A stretch of DNA of 64,000 nt from Cardinalis cardinalis (lineage: Eukaryota > Chordata > Aves > Passeriformes > Cardinalidae). Below, in pieces: positions 23,851 through 35,300 of this stretch; position 1 is the first letter of the stretch; every line of letters starts with the position of its first letter. Position numbers and translations under genes: made by a program. The stretch lies in the NCBI GenBank assembly GCA_014549065.1, contig JACDOX010000133.1:966472-1030471 (forward strand). Direction: 5' to 3'. A model generated the notes under the pieces. The model saw only the letters and a program-made list of their open reading frames with translations. It was not told the origin of the DNA and searched no databases.

Positions 23851-25569
23851 TGACAGAGAGCCCTGGGGTGGATGTGTCTGGGACAGGGGTGTGCTGAAAG
23901 GGCCCTTGGCAGCTGCCTCGGGGCTATCAGGGGCCAGCAGGGATGGAGTGACCCCGGGGGGAGCAGATTTCCACAGGAACTCCCATCTTCCCTCCCTGGG
24001 AAGAGCCAGACCTGGNGTTTTCAGGGTTGCTGTGACACAGAGAAGTGCAAACCCATGCTTGATTCACAAAGGGCAGCGGCCACAGGGATTTGGAAGCAAA
24101 AATTCCTCCCGGGAGGATGAGGAGGAGAGATCCCTGGGATGTCCAGAGAGCCACGTGGGTGTGACACCTTGAAAATGACATTTTGGCTTTGACCTACACC
24201 CCCCAAGATGTTCCATCCAAGCAAAACCTCTGCATTTCCAATCCCTTCAAATCCATCCTCTCTCCTCCCTTTTCCCCTCTGTCTCACCTGTCTCATCCTC
24301 CTTGGATCTCCATTCCCATAAATTCCAGCACTTCCAGGACTTCTCCTCACCCTCCACCCCCAAACCACACCCTGGCATGTTTTCCTAGGCAGCCAGGAAG
24401 TCTGGGCAGGGCTCACTCCCGCTGCTTTCCCTCTAATCTTTGCATCCCTTCGGGAATATCTCTGTGGAAAAAGGAACTCCTCTTTCCCATTGGCACAGTC
24501 TCACTCCCAGAGGAGGTTGGAGGGGATTGTGGAGCTCTCCAAACATGCAGGCACAATCACGGCTTCTGTGATTGAGTCGTTTCTCTCTAAATAAGTAAAT
24601 TAACTCTAATACCCTTATTTGCTATCAACCTTATAAAACCTAATCAAAGCCAGATGTCTCTTCCTCAACCTGATGTGCCATAGATGGATTATTTTTTCCA
24701 GACTTTAGGAAAGTGATTTTGCTCTCTCTATCTGTGTTCCTTTAGGTGAATTCNCCACAGGATCTGATGGGAAGAAATTTGGAAATCGGTAAAAAGGAGA
24801 AAATCTGGGTTTTTTNATGGATTCAGGTCCAAACTTCCAGGTCTTGTTCTGTGTATGGGTGGTTTTGAGCCTGAGGTGGTCACTCTGAACTCAAGGAAAT
24901 GGTAAATTATGGAGTGATTTTAGCCCAAAAGGGTATAAAAGATGCCAAATAAGAGTCCTCACACCAAGAACCTCCTAAACAGTCTGGTTGCATCAGAGAA
25001 GTCATCCAGGCCTGGAGTCACAGAGAGGTTTTGGTGTCTGGTGCTTTTGGATGCATTTCAGTGGTAGTTTGGTTTGACAAGACAGGAACCAAACACAAAC
25101 ATGAAAAAATTGCCATTGTCATTTTCTGTGATTTCCTTTTATTTTAGGTGGGTTCAGCTGAATCACAAGACACTTGCTGAGAGGAAGCTGGACTAAAGAC
25201 CTCGCTGCGCTTTGTTTTCAGTCCCTTGGCGCTCAAATGCAGCTGCCAATTTCCCTTCAACTCCCTGAAAACGAGCGCAGGATCGCTGCTCCACACTAAA
25301 CCATTCAAATCCTGAAACCTATCCCTGCTTACCTCACAGGCCCACCATAATTAGGCACAGGGAAAGCCTGGAAAAATCTGTAATCACACTTAAAACCATG
25401 CCTTGGGGTTGGGTTTCCTGCACCAAGGCTGCTGCTGGCAGGACTGGAGGGACAGGCAGGCACAGGGGGTGACAAAGCCACATCCGTGGGACTCTCCTGG
25501 CTCATCAGGGGCTCTGGGCATGCAGGATTCCCTGATGTCGTTGCAACGTCCAAGGGGGTTTGGGAATAA
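23851..25569. other. Unassigned non-coding DNA
   Basis: Lies between the two local repeat copies. It includes a C/T-rich stretch (24240-24380) and a repeat-free stretch at 25190-25320 with CTTTGTTTTCAG and GGCGCTCAAATGCAG motifs. No gene recognised. Confidence 0.5.
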
Positions 25570-25776
25570 AAATTCCCTAGGAAGGATAACTGCAAGCAAC
25601 ATTGTGTGCTGCCTGAAAATGAGATTAAAAATGAGAAAGATGGGAAAAAATGGNGAAAATGGGAAAAAAAAGGGAAAACATGGGAAAAAATGGGAAAAAT
25701 GGGAAAAAGTTTTCCTTAAAATAGGAAAAAAAAATTCCCATCCCTGCTGGATTTAAAGGAACAGCAGAGAGAGCTG
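25570..25776 (+). repeat. Local dispersed repeat, copy 2, with internal expansion
   Basis: Collinear with 23700-23850, but it carries an additional ATGGGAAAAA array in the middle (25634-25712). The expansion replaces the short TTTATTGC segment of copy 1. Confidence 0.8.
25634..25712 (+). repeat. (ATGGGAAAAA)n purine array
   Basis: About seven degenerate units of ATGGGAAAAA on the plus strand, nearly pure purine. It sits inside local repeat copy 2 and is absent from copy 1. Confidence 0.85.
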
Positions 25777-26717
25777 GCATGGTGCTGGCATGGTGCTGGG
25801 CTCATGGACAGCTCAGCAATGATGTCAGGGATGGGAGAGGGTGGGGAGGAACGAGAGGAGCTGGAGCATTCCCATTTATTTTATTGGGTTTCCGTCAAAC
25901 CAGCTGAGAAATGAAAGGACCCTGTTCTGCTGATCCCACATTCTGCACCCTCTNTGAGCTACAGGACTCGTTCATGGAGTTTTTTTAGCTCCCAATTAAA
26001 CTGAATATTGTTTTTGCACAAACAGCTTTTTCCCCAGAGGGCTGATAACACCATTGTGGTGTTTGTGTGTGGTTTCTGGGGAGGCAGTTTGGGGTTTCAT
26101 GTCATTTGGGGTTTCATGTCCCTGAGAGTCAGGCTGGTTCCTCATCCAAAATCATGATTTTGGGTGAAGGACGCATTGCACAGAGCTGTTCTGAGCTCAG
26201 GGAACCTTCCTTCAGGCACTTGTCTCTAAGAGCTCACCCACAGACTGCTCCTGCTTTGGGGTCAGTCTCCTTGGCTGGATCTGCTCTGTAAGATTCCAAT
26301 TCATTCTCCGAATGAAACAGAGCAAAGGCACCGTGGGTCAGAACTCCCATTTTCCCAGGGATTGTACAGCATGGATGTCCCTGGAATATGGGGAAATCAC
26401 TCCTTCCTGAGGCCAATTTTAGCAATGTTGAGATGCTGAACCAAATTGGTTTTGTCTTAATTTAATCTGATAAAATCAAACATCAAGGTGACCTGGAAAG
26501 CATTTGAAGAAGCATTCCCAGCTTTGCTCAGTCAGGACTCTAAGACANCCCAAATTTCAGAACCACAACAAATTTTAGGACATAAATTCCCTTCCTCCTC
26601 CATCCTTTTGCTCCAAGAACANTCCTGAGGCTGCTGGTTGGATTTCACTCTCCTGATTTGTAGGAATCGCGTTGGGTTTGTGAGTGTGTCAGATGGCATC
26701 AGGGCATCTGTGCCCAT
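25777..26717. other. Unassigned non-coding DNA
   Basis: No gene recognised. GGCATGGTGCT is tandemly repeated at 25777-25799. TCATTTGGGGTTTCATGTC, repeated in part at about 26083-26120, gives a short duplication. Confidence 0.5.
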
Positions 26718-27345
26718 CTGATTTTCCTGCTAATTTCCCTAATCCCAGACATGGAATTGCCTCTCTNGCAAGGCAACCTTTGAAATTGGGTTTTGGGATG
26801 TTCCTTTTCTTCAAGAGCAGAGGAGTGAAAGGAGAGAGGAGCTGGGATGTCCTGGATATCCCAGCACTGGGATTGGTTTCCATGTGTTTTCTTCCTTTTG
26901 TCCTCCACTCCTTCATGGACTCATGGAATTGTTGAGGTTGGAAAATCCCTTCACCGTTATTGAGTCCAACCCTTAACCTGGTGGTTCCGAGCCCACTGTG
27001 TAAAATTATCTGATCTTTTCTAATTTTGAGGTTTTGGGATGTTCCTTTTCTTCAAGAGCAGGGGAGTGAAAGGAGAGAGGAGATATTCTGGATTTTTCCA
27101 GTCTTTGGCTCCTACCTTAAAGCAGAGAAGGGAAATGTAGGAACAAACTGGATTTGAGGTCTTGGGGTTTAGCAAGCAGCTTATGCAGATTGTTGCTCAC
27201 CAAGTGGGAAACACGGGCTGGAATTCATTCCCAGCAGATTTCCTTGCAATCTCAGAGTCTGTCCCTCCTTTGTCCAGCTGATTTTCCTGCTGATTTCCCA
27301 ATTCCAGACGTGGAGTGCCTCTCCATCAAGCCAACCTCTGAAATC
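26718..27345. repeat. Nested local duplication, locus 1
   Basis: Two outer blocks match each other (26718-26786 and 27278-27345, sharing CTGATTTTCCTGCT and a CCAGAC(A/G)TGGA core). Two inner blocks match (26791-26836 and 27032-27077, sharing TTTTGGGATGTTCCTTTTCT). The segment 26861-27268 as a whole recurs at 29728-30228. So there are at least two layers of duplication in 630 bases. Confidence 0.85.
26915..26998 (-). mobile_element. CR1-like LINE terminus
   Basis: The plus strand reads CATGGAATTGTTGAGGTTGG, then TTGAGTCCAACCCTTAACCT. This matches the GTTGAGGTTGGAAAA-type avian CR1 terminus on the minus strand. It lies inside the duplicated segment and has a counterpart at 29777-29866. Confidence 0.75.
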
Positions 27346-27407
27346 AGCCAAAAAGGCCGGGAAAAACCTCTGCGCTGAAATTAGAGGTATCTCCGTGGGA
27401 TTACAGA

Positions 27408-27491
27408 GGAATTAAAGGCTAAATCTGGTGAGGAAAGGGAAACACCAAAGGAATTAAAGGCTAAATCTGCTGAGGATAGGGAGACGCCAAA
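27408..27491. repeat. 42-bp tandem duplication
   Basis: GGAATTAAAGGCTAAATCTG starts at 27408 and again at 27450, and both units end in an ACACCAAA/ACGCCAAA block. Identity is about 88-90%. Confidence 0.9.
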
Positions 27492-27706
27492 AGCCTCCTG
27501 ACAGAAATTGTGCTGGATATCAAAGCAATTTGTCCCTTTGGCACGAGGATGCGCCAACAGAGAATTAGCGGGAACGGGTTCTCTTCATCTGTGACCCCTT
27601 CCCTCCCTTGGACCACGGGGGGCTCCTGCCGTGCCCATGGCTTTCAAACACAACATTTGAAACAACATTTGAAACACAACATTTGCTGTCTCTGGTAGCT
27701 GGTTGT

Positions 27707-28291
27707 TGATTGCTGCCCCGAGATGTGCAGGATGTCTCTGCTTTGGCCACGCAACTGAAGAACGAGTCAGAGCTCTTCCCTTTTTGGTCTTGAGGTTGTT
27801 TATTAATTCTTACCTATAAAATTTTCTTTCTGCCCAGCTGAGGTCTGCTCAGCAGGGCAGCCACAGGCACTCTGACNGCCCCCGAGGCGGTGCTGTCCTT
27901 TTATACTACAAACTACGTATATCATATATACACATAATTCCCAATACCTGTGACCTATGTTAGACAGCACACTTCTACTCTAAACCAGTCCCAAAGTGCC
28001 AACATCTCTTCAGAAAATGGAGAACAGGAAGAAGAAGAAGAAAGGCTGGACACGCCCAAGTTCCTCCATCTTGTCCCCATAACCCCCACACCAAAAATCC
28101 TAAAAAATCTACATTTTCACCCTGTGATAATTTTATTATTATACCATTCAAACCTCTGTGACTTTCATGTCCTCATACAAAGCTGGCAACTTGCTCCAGG
28201 GGTCAAAATCAAATCCCCAGGTGTTCTGGGCTGTGCCCTGGTGGGGTCCTCAGCCACTCTGGACACTGGAGGGATGNGCTGAGTTCCGACA
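27707..28291 (-). mobile_element. Solo LTR of an endogenous retrovirus
   Basis: This 585-bp element has the canonical LTR ends TG...CA: plus-strand TGATTGCTGC at 27707 and GTTCCGACA ending at 28291. It is flanked by exact 5-bp target-site duplications GTTGT (27702-27706 and 28292-28296). On the minus strand a TATA box (GTATAAAAGG, about 27897-27906) is followed about 100 bases on by the poly(A) signal AATAAA (27799-27804). The order is U3 at the right, then R and U5 at the left. No internal retroviral sequence adjoins it, so it is probably a solo LTR left by recombination. From memory it resembles a songbird LTR; the 5-bp duplication would suit an ERVL-type element. Confidence 0.9.
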
Positions 28292-28296
28292 GTTGT

Positions 28297-29727
28297 CCCC
28301 CAGCCCTGGATCAGGGGGATCCCGGGATGGGCACNGCGCTGCCGCCGGCATCTGGTTCTCATGTTCAACCTCAGCTCTTCCACTCGGGCTCGGGTGACAA
28401 GGGAACAATGCTGGCCCTGCAGACTGACTAATTAGGCTGCATCTGGAGCTAATTAAGCGTGGAGTCGCGGCCAGGGGAGCACTCCCCTTATCAAGGCAGC
28501 AGCAGGGGCGAGACAGGAGGAAAAATCGCTGCTGATAGGGCTTGGTTTTGTTGTGGAAGCAATTTAAACGGGGCAGTGGAAATCAGAGTTTGATCCCGCA
28601 GAAAAAGGGGAGTGGGATTGGTCCCAGGATGATGAACCTGGGCTGGTTTTTTGTTTTATGGAGAGGGGGAAAGGTGGGAGCTGGAGANATTTCAAATAAT
28701 TAATTAAGATTGGCTCTGAGCTCTTGCTTCTGTGCGTAATGTATGGGCATGGAGATGCCTCTTCAGCATCAATATCATTTAATATTTTAGTTTCTGATAC
28801 TCGTTGGCATTTGTAATTAAAGAAACTGACCTTTGANAGGTGAAACACACTCTGATCTCTCTTTTTTTTCATGCTATTAAAAGGAATTTCTATTGTTAGA
28901 TATTCTAATCTTAGTTTTGTTTGGTCAAAACTGGGAGAAATATGGTTTCCATCGCTTTATCACCACTAATTAGGATGAGGCTGCACATTTTTTAATAGCT
29001 GGACAGTTTTATTTTTTCAGTGGATGAATTCTTGTGGAGGTCCAGAAAATCCAGAGTACAGGGAGTCACAGGAGTTTAAACATGAAGTAGCAGAGTTTAT
29101 TTTTGATGCCTCTATTTTTCATCCTAACACTTGCAATGCCAATAAACGGAGAGAAATCCTCCAAACTCCACAGATAAATTTGTCATGGCTTGGTTCAGGA
29201 CAGTAAATTATTTTTAGATGCATTTTAATTCCTCTTTTCTGACCTGGAAATGTTTTATTTCCAGGATGGAAATGGTTTAGCTGCAGTTTCTCATCAAAAA
29301 GAGGTTTTTTGATTGATTTTTTTTCCTCTTTTTTGCTGTTTTTTTTTGTCTAGGAGCCATCCGCAAGAACTGCCTGGGATCATCCAGCTTCATCCATGGA
29401 TCCCTCCAATGCTGGAATTCCCCCAGCCCTGGTGNTCCTGAGGGCTCACTGCTCCTTCCCAACCTGCACCATTTAAATCCATTTTGGTGAGGTGAGATCT
29501 GGATGTCTGCCAAAGCTTTTTCAGGACTTAGAGCTCTTTGTGCCTCCTCCAAATTACCCTCTCCATGCTGGGAGTGTCCATCTCTGAGCATTCCCTATCA
29601 CACAGAGGGAAAAGTCCTAAAGCCAGAGAAATCCCCCATCTTATGTTTAACATATTGTACATCAAACTTATTAATATTTGGGGTTTTGATCTCACCAGTG
29701 GCATCAATCTCCAGAAGTCCTCTGCTC
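28297..29727. other. Unassigned DNA between LTR and duplicate locus 2
   Basis: No gene recognised. The GC-richer first part holds a possible regulatory stretch (28425-28520). From 28700 the sequence becomes AT-rich. Confidence 0.5.
28425..28520. promoter_or_regulatory. Possible conserved non-coding element
   Basis: Two homeodomain cores, TAATTAG (28429-28435) and TAATTAAGC (28450-28458), lie 21 bases apart (two helical turns). Next come a CGCGG patch and CCTTATCAAGG with a GATA core. Repeat-free. Spacing and motif mix suggest an enhancer, but this is inference. Confidence 0.25.
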
Positions 29728-30228
29728 CCAGCACTGGGATTGATTTCCATGTGTTCTCTTCCTTTTGCCCTTCCCTCCGTCATGGAATCATGGAATTGTT
29801 GAGCTTGGAAAATCCCTCCAACATTATTGAGACCAGCCCTTAACCTGGAAATTCCAAGGCCACCATGGAACCTGTCCCATGGGATTTGGAGCAGTTAAAA
29901 GTCCAACTCCAGCCTGGGATGAGGAGGGGAAAAAATACTCACAGAGATGCTTTGCATCTCTGTAAAATGATCTGATATTTTCTAATTTTGAGGTTTTGGG
30001 ATGTTCCTTTTCTTTGAGAGCAAGGGAGTGAAAGGAGCAGGGATATCCTGGNTATTTTTCCAGTCTTTGGCTCCTACCTTGAAGCAGAGAGGGGAAATGT
30101 AGGAACAAACTGGGTTTGTGGTCTTGGGGTTTAGCAAGCAGCTTATGCAGATTGTTGTTCCCTAAGTAGGGAGCATGGGCTGGAATTCATTCCCAGCAAA
30201 TTTCCTTGCAACCCCAGAGTCTGTCAAT
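29728..30228. repeat. Local duplication, locus 2
   Basis: Matches 26861-27268 in the same orientation, about 2.9 kb away. Shared landmarks include GCACTGGGATTG, CCAGTCTTTGGCTCCTACCT and TTAGCAAGCAGCTTATGCAG. Identity over the right half is roughly 90% by eye. This copy has about 95 extra bases (around 29850-29955) absent from locus 1. Confidence 0.88.
29777..29866 (-). mobile_element. CR1-like LINE terminus
   Basis: The plus strand shows CATGGAATCATGGAATTG, TTGAGCTTGGAAAATCCCTC, and CCTTAACCTGG. It is the counterpart of 26915-26998 within the duplicated segment. It continues further into AATTCCAAGGCCACC, which matches the CR1 body better than locus 1 does. Confidence 0.75.
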
Positions 30229-32190
30229 CTCCAGGTTTCAGGGTTCTGCTGCAATTTGCCACATTAAACTCTGGATTTTCCTGAGCACAGACCTCAAGGA
30301 TCAGCCAGTTCCATTTCTAGGCGAGTGTGTGTGTGTGGGAGTGAAAGGTCACCTCGGGCTTATCTCTAAATAAACCCAGGAAACTCCAAATCAGTTTCTT
30401 TTTTTTNTTTTGTTATGCTGTGCAGACTGGCAATGGGCAAAGCAGCCTGGACAGCTTTTTTTCTTTTTTTTAATATCCAAATATTCCCCACTGGAGCATG
30501 ACCTCAAATATTAGCTTTCCACCTAGCAAGACTAGACAGGAGCAGGGCAAAGGCCCGTCTGTTCCTTAGCCCTGATGCAGGAAGAACTATTTAGATCTGC
30601 TTTTTTTTTAATTATTATTTTTTTTCAGCCCCTCCTGGGTGTGTTTACTTTCTTTGGGGCTCATGAATGGCGGCTTCAGAGCCCCCCTCATTGTGATTTT
30701 CCCCCAGTCCCTCCAAACATCCCTTTCTCTCCGTGCTTTTTCAAAAAGAGCCGTTTTTTTTGCCCTCCCTCCCCCGTGTTCCTGCGTGTTGTGATTTCAC
30801 TGAGGCTTCCAATGGTCTTCAACAGTTCATTTATGCTGGGAGCCTTCTATAAACTGTACAGCCATGGTCTCCTCACACGGCCACCCACCGACCCAGCCTG
30901 TCTAAACAGCATCTGTCTCCATCCCAGACACATCCAGCCAGCTCCAAATGGATTGAATCCAGCTTTTTTCCCCCCCTTTTTCCCCCCCCTTTTGTGCCCT
31001 CCTGCAAAGCCAGGGTGGGAGTCAAGAAGGGGGCACTGGGGTGGGGTTGGGGTGCTCCTGGTGCTCCCCTGGCTTTGTTTGGGGAGCCCTGCAGGAGCTC
31101 CATCCCTCAAGTCCCACCAAATCTCCCCATGGGGAGCAGATGCATTATTAGTGACGGGAGCCTATTTAACCTTAATCCCAAATGCATTATCTGGGGAGTT
31201 TGGCTTGGCTTTTTGACTTAAGGTATTGGAGGTTATTACCTCTGGAATGCAGGAGTTGCTCTGAAGGATCTCTCCATTTGGGGAGAGGGCAGGGATGGAT
31301 GGGTTTTTCCTTGCTCAGGCAATTTGGACACATTTTTGAAAGATTAAGTCAGATCAGCACTTGAAAGGCTCAGTTACCTCTTGAGTGTGACAGCACAAAA
31401 CCCATTCCCCTTCCCAAGAGCCTTGTTCAGCTCAGAAAAAACCTGAAAAAATTAAGAGAGGGGTTAATTTTGCTTGGCAGTTTGGAGAGATTTGTGTTTG
31501 CTAAACCACTGCTTTTCCTCCTATTTACCCTGCAACATTGTCCAAAAATATTCCTGCCTGGAGAAAGAAACTGCAGTCCCTGGGTTTATCCCCATGCATG
31601 TCAACACTTTGGGTGCAGCAAAAAGCAGATTTCCAAGGGTTTGTTTGGCTCTCAGGCCTGGGGAGCTGTCACCTCTCTTAATTAGGGGAGCTGTCACCTC
31701 TCTTAATTAGGTGAGCTGTCATTACAGGTAGAGGGCGTTTTAGGGAGGAAAGGTCCTGGTTCTGGGCTGTCAAGAGCTGGGCTTGAAAATAAGAATTGAA
31801 TTTGTAATTGAATATGGGAAACGTAAAATTCCAGGTTTAAATCTGTTGCAATGATCAGCCTGCCCTGGGTTCAACAGAGCAGGGATATTGTATTTGATGA
31901 ACAGATCTCAGACAAGCTTTGATTTCTTTAATTTTAATTTTTGAGACAAAATGTGAACTTGTAAAACTTTGCCTTTTTCCAGCTCCCTCTGAAATCAAGC
32001 AAATGTGCTGTTTGCTTTATTTACAACCTATTTGAGCTAGGAAAGTAAATAAAGATTAAATGGGAACAATTGCCTCTGAGTGAAAATACTNTTTTTTAAT
32101 AAAGCAGGAGAATAACACGTAAATTAAGGAAATTTTTAAAAAAGGAAAAAAGAGAAAGAATACTTAATGAAGGGGATGGGAGGGATAAAG
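30229..32190. other. Unassigned non-coding DNA
   Basis: This stretch contains the longest ATG-initiated open frame of the window (30575-31216 plus, 213 codons). It crosses T-runs and C-runs and has no domain I recognise, so I do not call it a gene. A 25-bp tandem repeat is listed at 31661-31719. Confidence 0.5.
31661..31719. repeat. 25-bp tandem repeat
   Basis: GGGAGCTGTCACCTCTCTTA followed by ATTAG occurs at 31661 and 31686 without change. A partial third copy (GTGAGCTGTCA) starts at about 31711. Confidence 0.95.
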
Positions 32191-32385
32191 TTTTCACTTT
32201 GGAGGGTAGGATTACATTGGATATTAGGAGGAAATTCTTCCCTGTGAGGGTGGTGAGGCCCCAGCACAGAGAAGCTGTGGCTGCCCCATCCCTGGAAGTG
32301 CCCAAGGCCAGGTTGGAAAGGTGTGGAATGAGATGAGCTTTAAGATCCCTTCCAACCCAAACCATTCCANGATTCCATGATCCCT
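32191..32385 (+). mobile_element. CR1 LINE fragment, 3' end
   Basis: The plus strand reads CATTGGATATTAGGAGGAAA, TTCTTCCCTGTGAGGGTGG, GAAGCTGTGGCTGCCCCATC, and CCCTTCCAACCCAAACCATT. It lacks the usual GGGATAGTGGAAGGTGTCCC middle block, so it has a small internal deletion. Confidence 0.92.
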
Positions 32386-35300
32386 GGGACAGAAGGATGT
32401 GCCCAGAGCAAGATCCTGGGTTTGGAGCTGTCAGCTGAGCCAGTCCAGCCGCTCCCAAGAGCTGCTGATCCTCTGCACCACGGCTGACATTCCCGTATTT
32501 TGACATTCCCTGATTTATCTCCAATTTCAGGTGCCTAAAGAGGTGCATGTTTTGCTCTCCAGCCTTGTCTCAGCGCTGAGGGGATCTGGCTTTAGGAAGA
32601 AAAGATGGGGATGTGCTTCCCTGTGCTGACGGCACCTCATTGTTCTCGTGCCTCCTCCAAGCCCAATTCAGATTAGATTCACTATCAGTCATGATTATGG
32701 AAAAGAAGTGATAAAACGTGGCTTGGAAAAAAAAAAATCATGTTTGGACAAGAATTTGCTGACATATTGTGGAGTGATAACATGATAGTGAAAATAGCCA
32801 GATCCTGCCTGGCCTGGCGTCTGGAATCAGTAAAGGGAGGCATGCAGGAATATTGTGAGCTGACTTCTGTTCCCTTTCCAGCACAAAATNAGCACCTTTT
32901 GGGATTTTTTTAGAAACCCACCGATAGGATTTGCATGGAAAACTTGCCATTATTCNCTGGTCTTGGCTCCAGCTTGGATTGCATTGCAATCATTTCTCAC
33001 CAAAGCCCTGGGGGCGTTTCTGGAGGTGTAAAAGGAGGGATGGGCAGCTGGGTTTGCCAATCCCAACTGGATTTGCCAATCCCAACAGGACCATCCATAG
33101 CTGGTGCTGGAGGAATGCTGTTGTGTGTGGAGAAGGAGAGCCTTAAAAAANGAGAAAACTGCATGGTTTTAATTGGGATTTAATCTGTGTTAGGTCCTAG
33201 GAATTCTGCTGATGGTGCTGCCTCATCCCCTCCACATCTTCTGACTTCCAGGGAAATGGGGGGGACAACTCTNCCTTCTGAACCCAACAGCCCATTCTGG
33301 CCAAGGCTGATAAATGCAAGAGCACATTACTGTCATCACAAAGCCCTACAAATCAGGTGAAAATTGGTGTCTGGGGTGAAAAATAACACAGCTGGGAATG
33401 CTGCAGAGCCTGGCCGTGGTCAGTCTCATCAGGTTTATGGTTGGACACTGTGNTTCCATAATTCTGGTCTCCTGAAACCTCATTGCCCCATCAAGAAAAA
33501 AACTCCCCCTTGAAGTTACTTTTTCCTTGGTTATGTGTCATACCCAGAGAGGGAATATCTGGAAGGACCTGGACTCTCCCATGGTAATTCCCAGTCTCTC
33601 TCAGCCACAATCTGGTATTGAATGAGAATTTGNATTTAGAATAATGAAAAAGGTGATGAAGGAGCACGGACACCAAGAGATGGTTTTAATAATGGCAGTC
33701 AGTGCACAGGATGGGCTGGAGGGCTGGTTTGCACTTGCTGAAAGTCTCCATTGTGTTTGGACTGGGTGTCCCTAGGTCTGTCCCTAACCCCAAAAATTAT
33801 TCATCAGGTCCTCTACCCCTTCTGCCAACACTGTGCTTTGTGGAGTATTGGATCTCTTCAGGAAGAAGGTTTCAAACTCTTTTTGAGAGGCTTTGCCATA
33901 AAAGAGGGATTTTCTTTTGTTCAGTTCTCCCCCATCCCTCTTAATTTCATGCCTTTGTACACCTCAGCACTCACTGCCCTTCCGCAGGACGCTGCTCCTC
34001 CATGCCTTGAGCAACCTTTGCTCTTATTTGAGTCAAAACCAGAGAAAACTGCCCATTCCAAAAGAGGAGAAGAGAGGGAACAGCTCCTGAGGAGTGGGTG
34101 AGGTGTGGGTTTTCCATAAAATGCTATTTCTGTCGTTTTACAGCCCAGNGTGCCTAAAAGAGAACTCTTTCTGCAGAAGGTGAAAATGCCACGGAGCGCC
34201 TGGGATCCTCTTGCATCTGGAGGAATGTCCATGTTGCAAGAGACCTCTGTAAATATTTATACCTGATGGCCTCACAGCTGGCTATTAAGTGCCCTGGTTG
34301 TTCCTGTAACNCTGCTCGCAAATGGAGATCTGGCATTTAAAGGATGCAGCACAAATTGTTCCCTTGGCCCTTCTCTTTTGGTCAGAGAATTTACTCAGGG
34401 CTGGTGAGATCACTGGGGAAACATCCTCTCAGCCCTTCTTTCCATGCCTGCACCACGAGCACTGATCTGCCTGGTGGAAAATGGGAGGAAAACTGGGAAA
34501 AACACTCCAAAAAGACCTGGTTTGGAGCTCTGAAGAAAACACGTGGTTAAGGGGGTGGTGTGGGGTCACCTCCTCATGNNNGGGTGTTGATGGCACCTGG
34601 TGTGGNNGCTCTTCCTTTGGTTGGATGCTGGCCAAGCCACCAGGGCAGAGTGGCCTTGGAGTGATGGTGACTCAGTTTTGCCACGGATCTGCTCCTGACC
34701 AAGCCTTCCCTGGGTCAGGGTGGTGTTAACCCCTTGCTGGTTGGCAGTGGGGACAGTGCCAGGTGGGTTGTTACAGCTCAGGGGTGCTCAGGTGAGGAGG
34801 TGACAGCCCAAAGCTGCTCCAGCGTGGGACTGGGAGTACTGGGAGAGGAAACCCACTGGGCCAACAGGGTTTTTTTGGGATTCATTAGTCCAGGGCAGGG
34901 GCAGGGATCAAGGGAAAACTGAGAACAGCCACATCCTCGTATTATCCATCCTCACTACAAATTGAATTCGACCCCAGGCATGTGAAAACAGCACTTTATC
35001 ATCACCACAGCCAGTGCCAGTGTCAAGGAGACCTCTGTGGCCTCCTGCTTTATGTAATTTAATAGTTCAGCTGCACCTTTGGCTGCACTAAAATCAATCC
35101 TGAGTTTGCNCTGGGCAGCCAGGAGGATTTCAGAGAGGGGACAGAAACCATTAAGAAACCAAACAAACCACAAAGTGCCTCGTTCTGACTTTCTTCTGAA
35201 AGGAGCCACTTTCAAACTTCTCCTTTTGAAAAGTTGTCTCATCGTCGGGCTAATTTGGGACTAATGAAAAATAAATTGTCCCTCTCGGGGCCTGCCAGGA

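Noticed and set aside
27650..27690. Retroviral internal sequence next to the LTR at 27707
   Set aside because: The adjacent DNA is a short ACAACATTTGAAAC tandem repeat. The target duplication already closes the element, so it is a solo LTR.
30575..31216. 213-codon ATG-initiated open frame, longest in the window
   Set aside because: It crosses T-runs and C-runs, is rich in Pro/Phe/Ser, has no recognisable domain, and antisense frames overlap it. Frames of this length are expected by chance in 64 kb of moderate GC.
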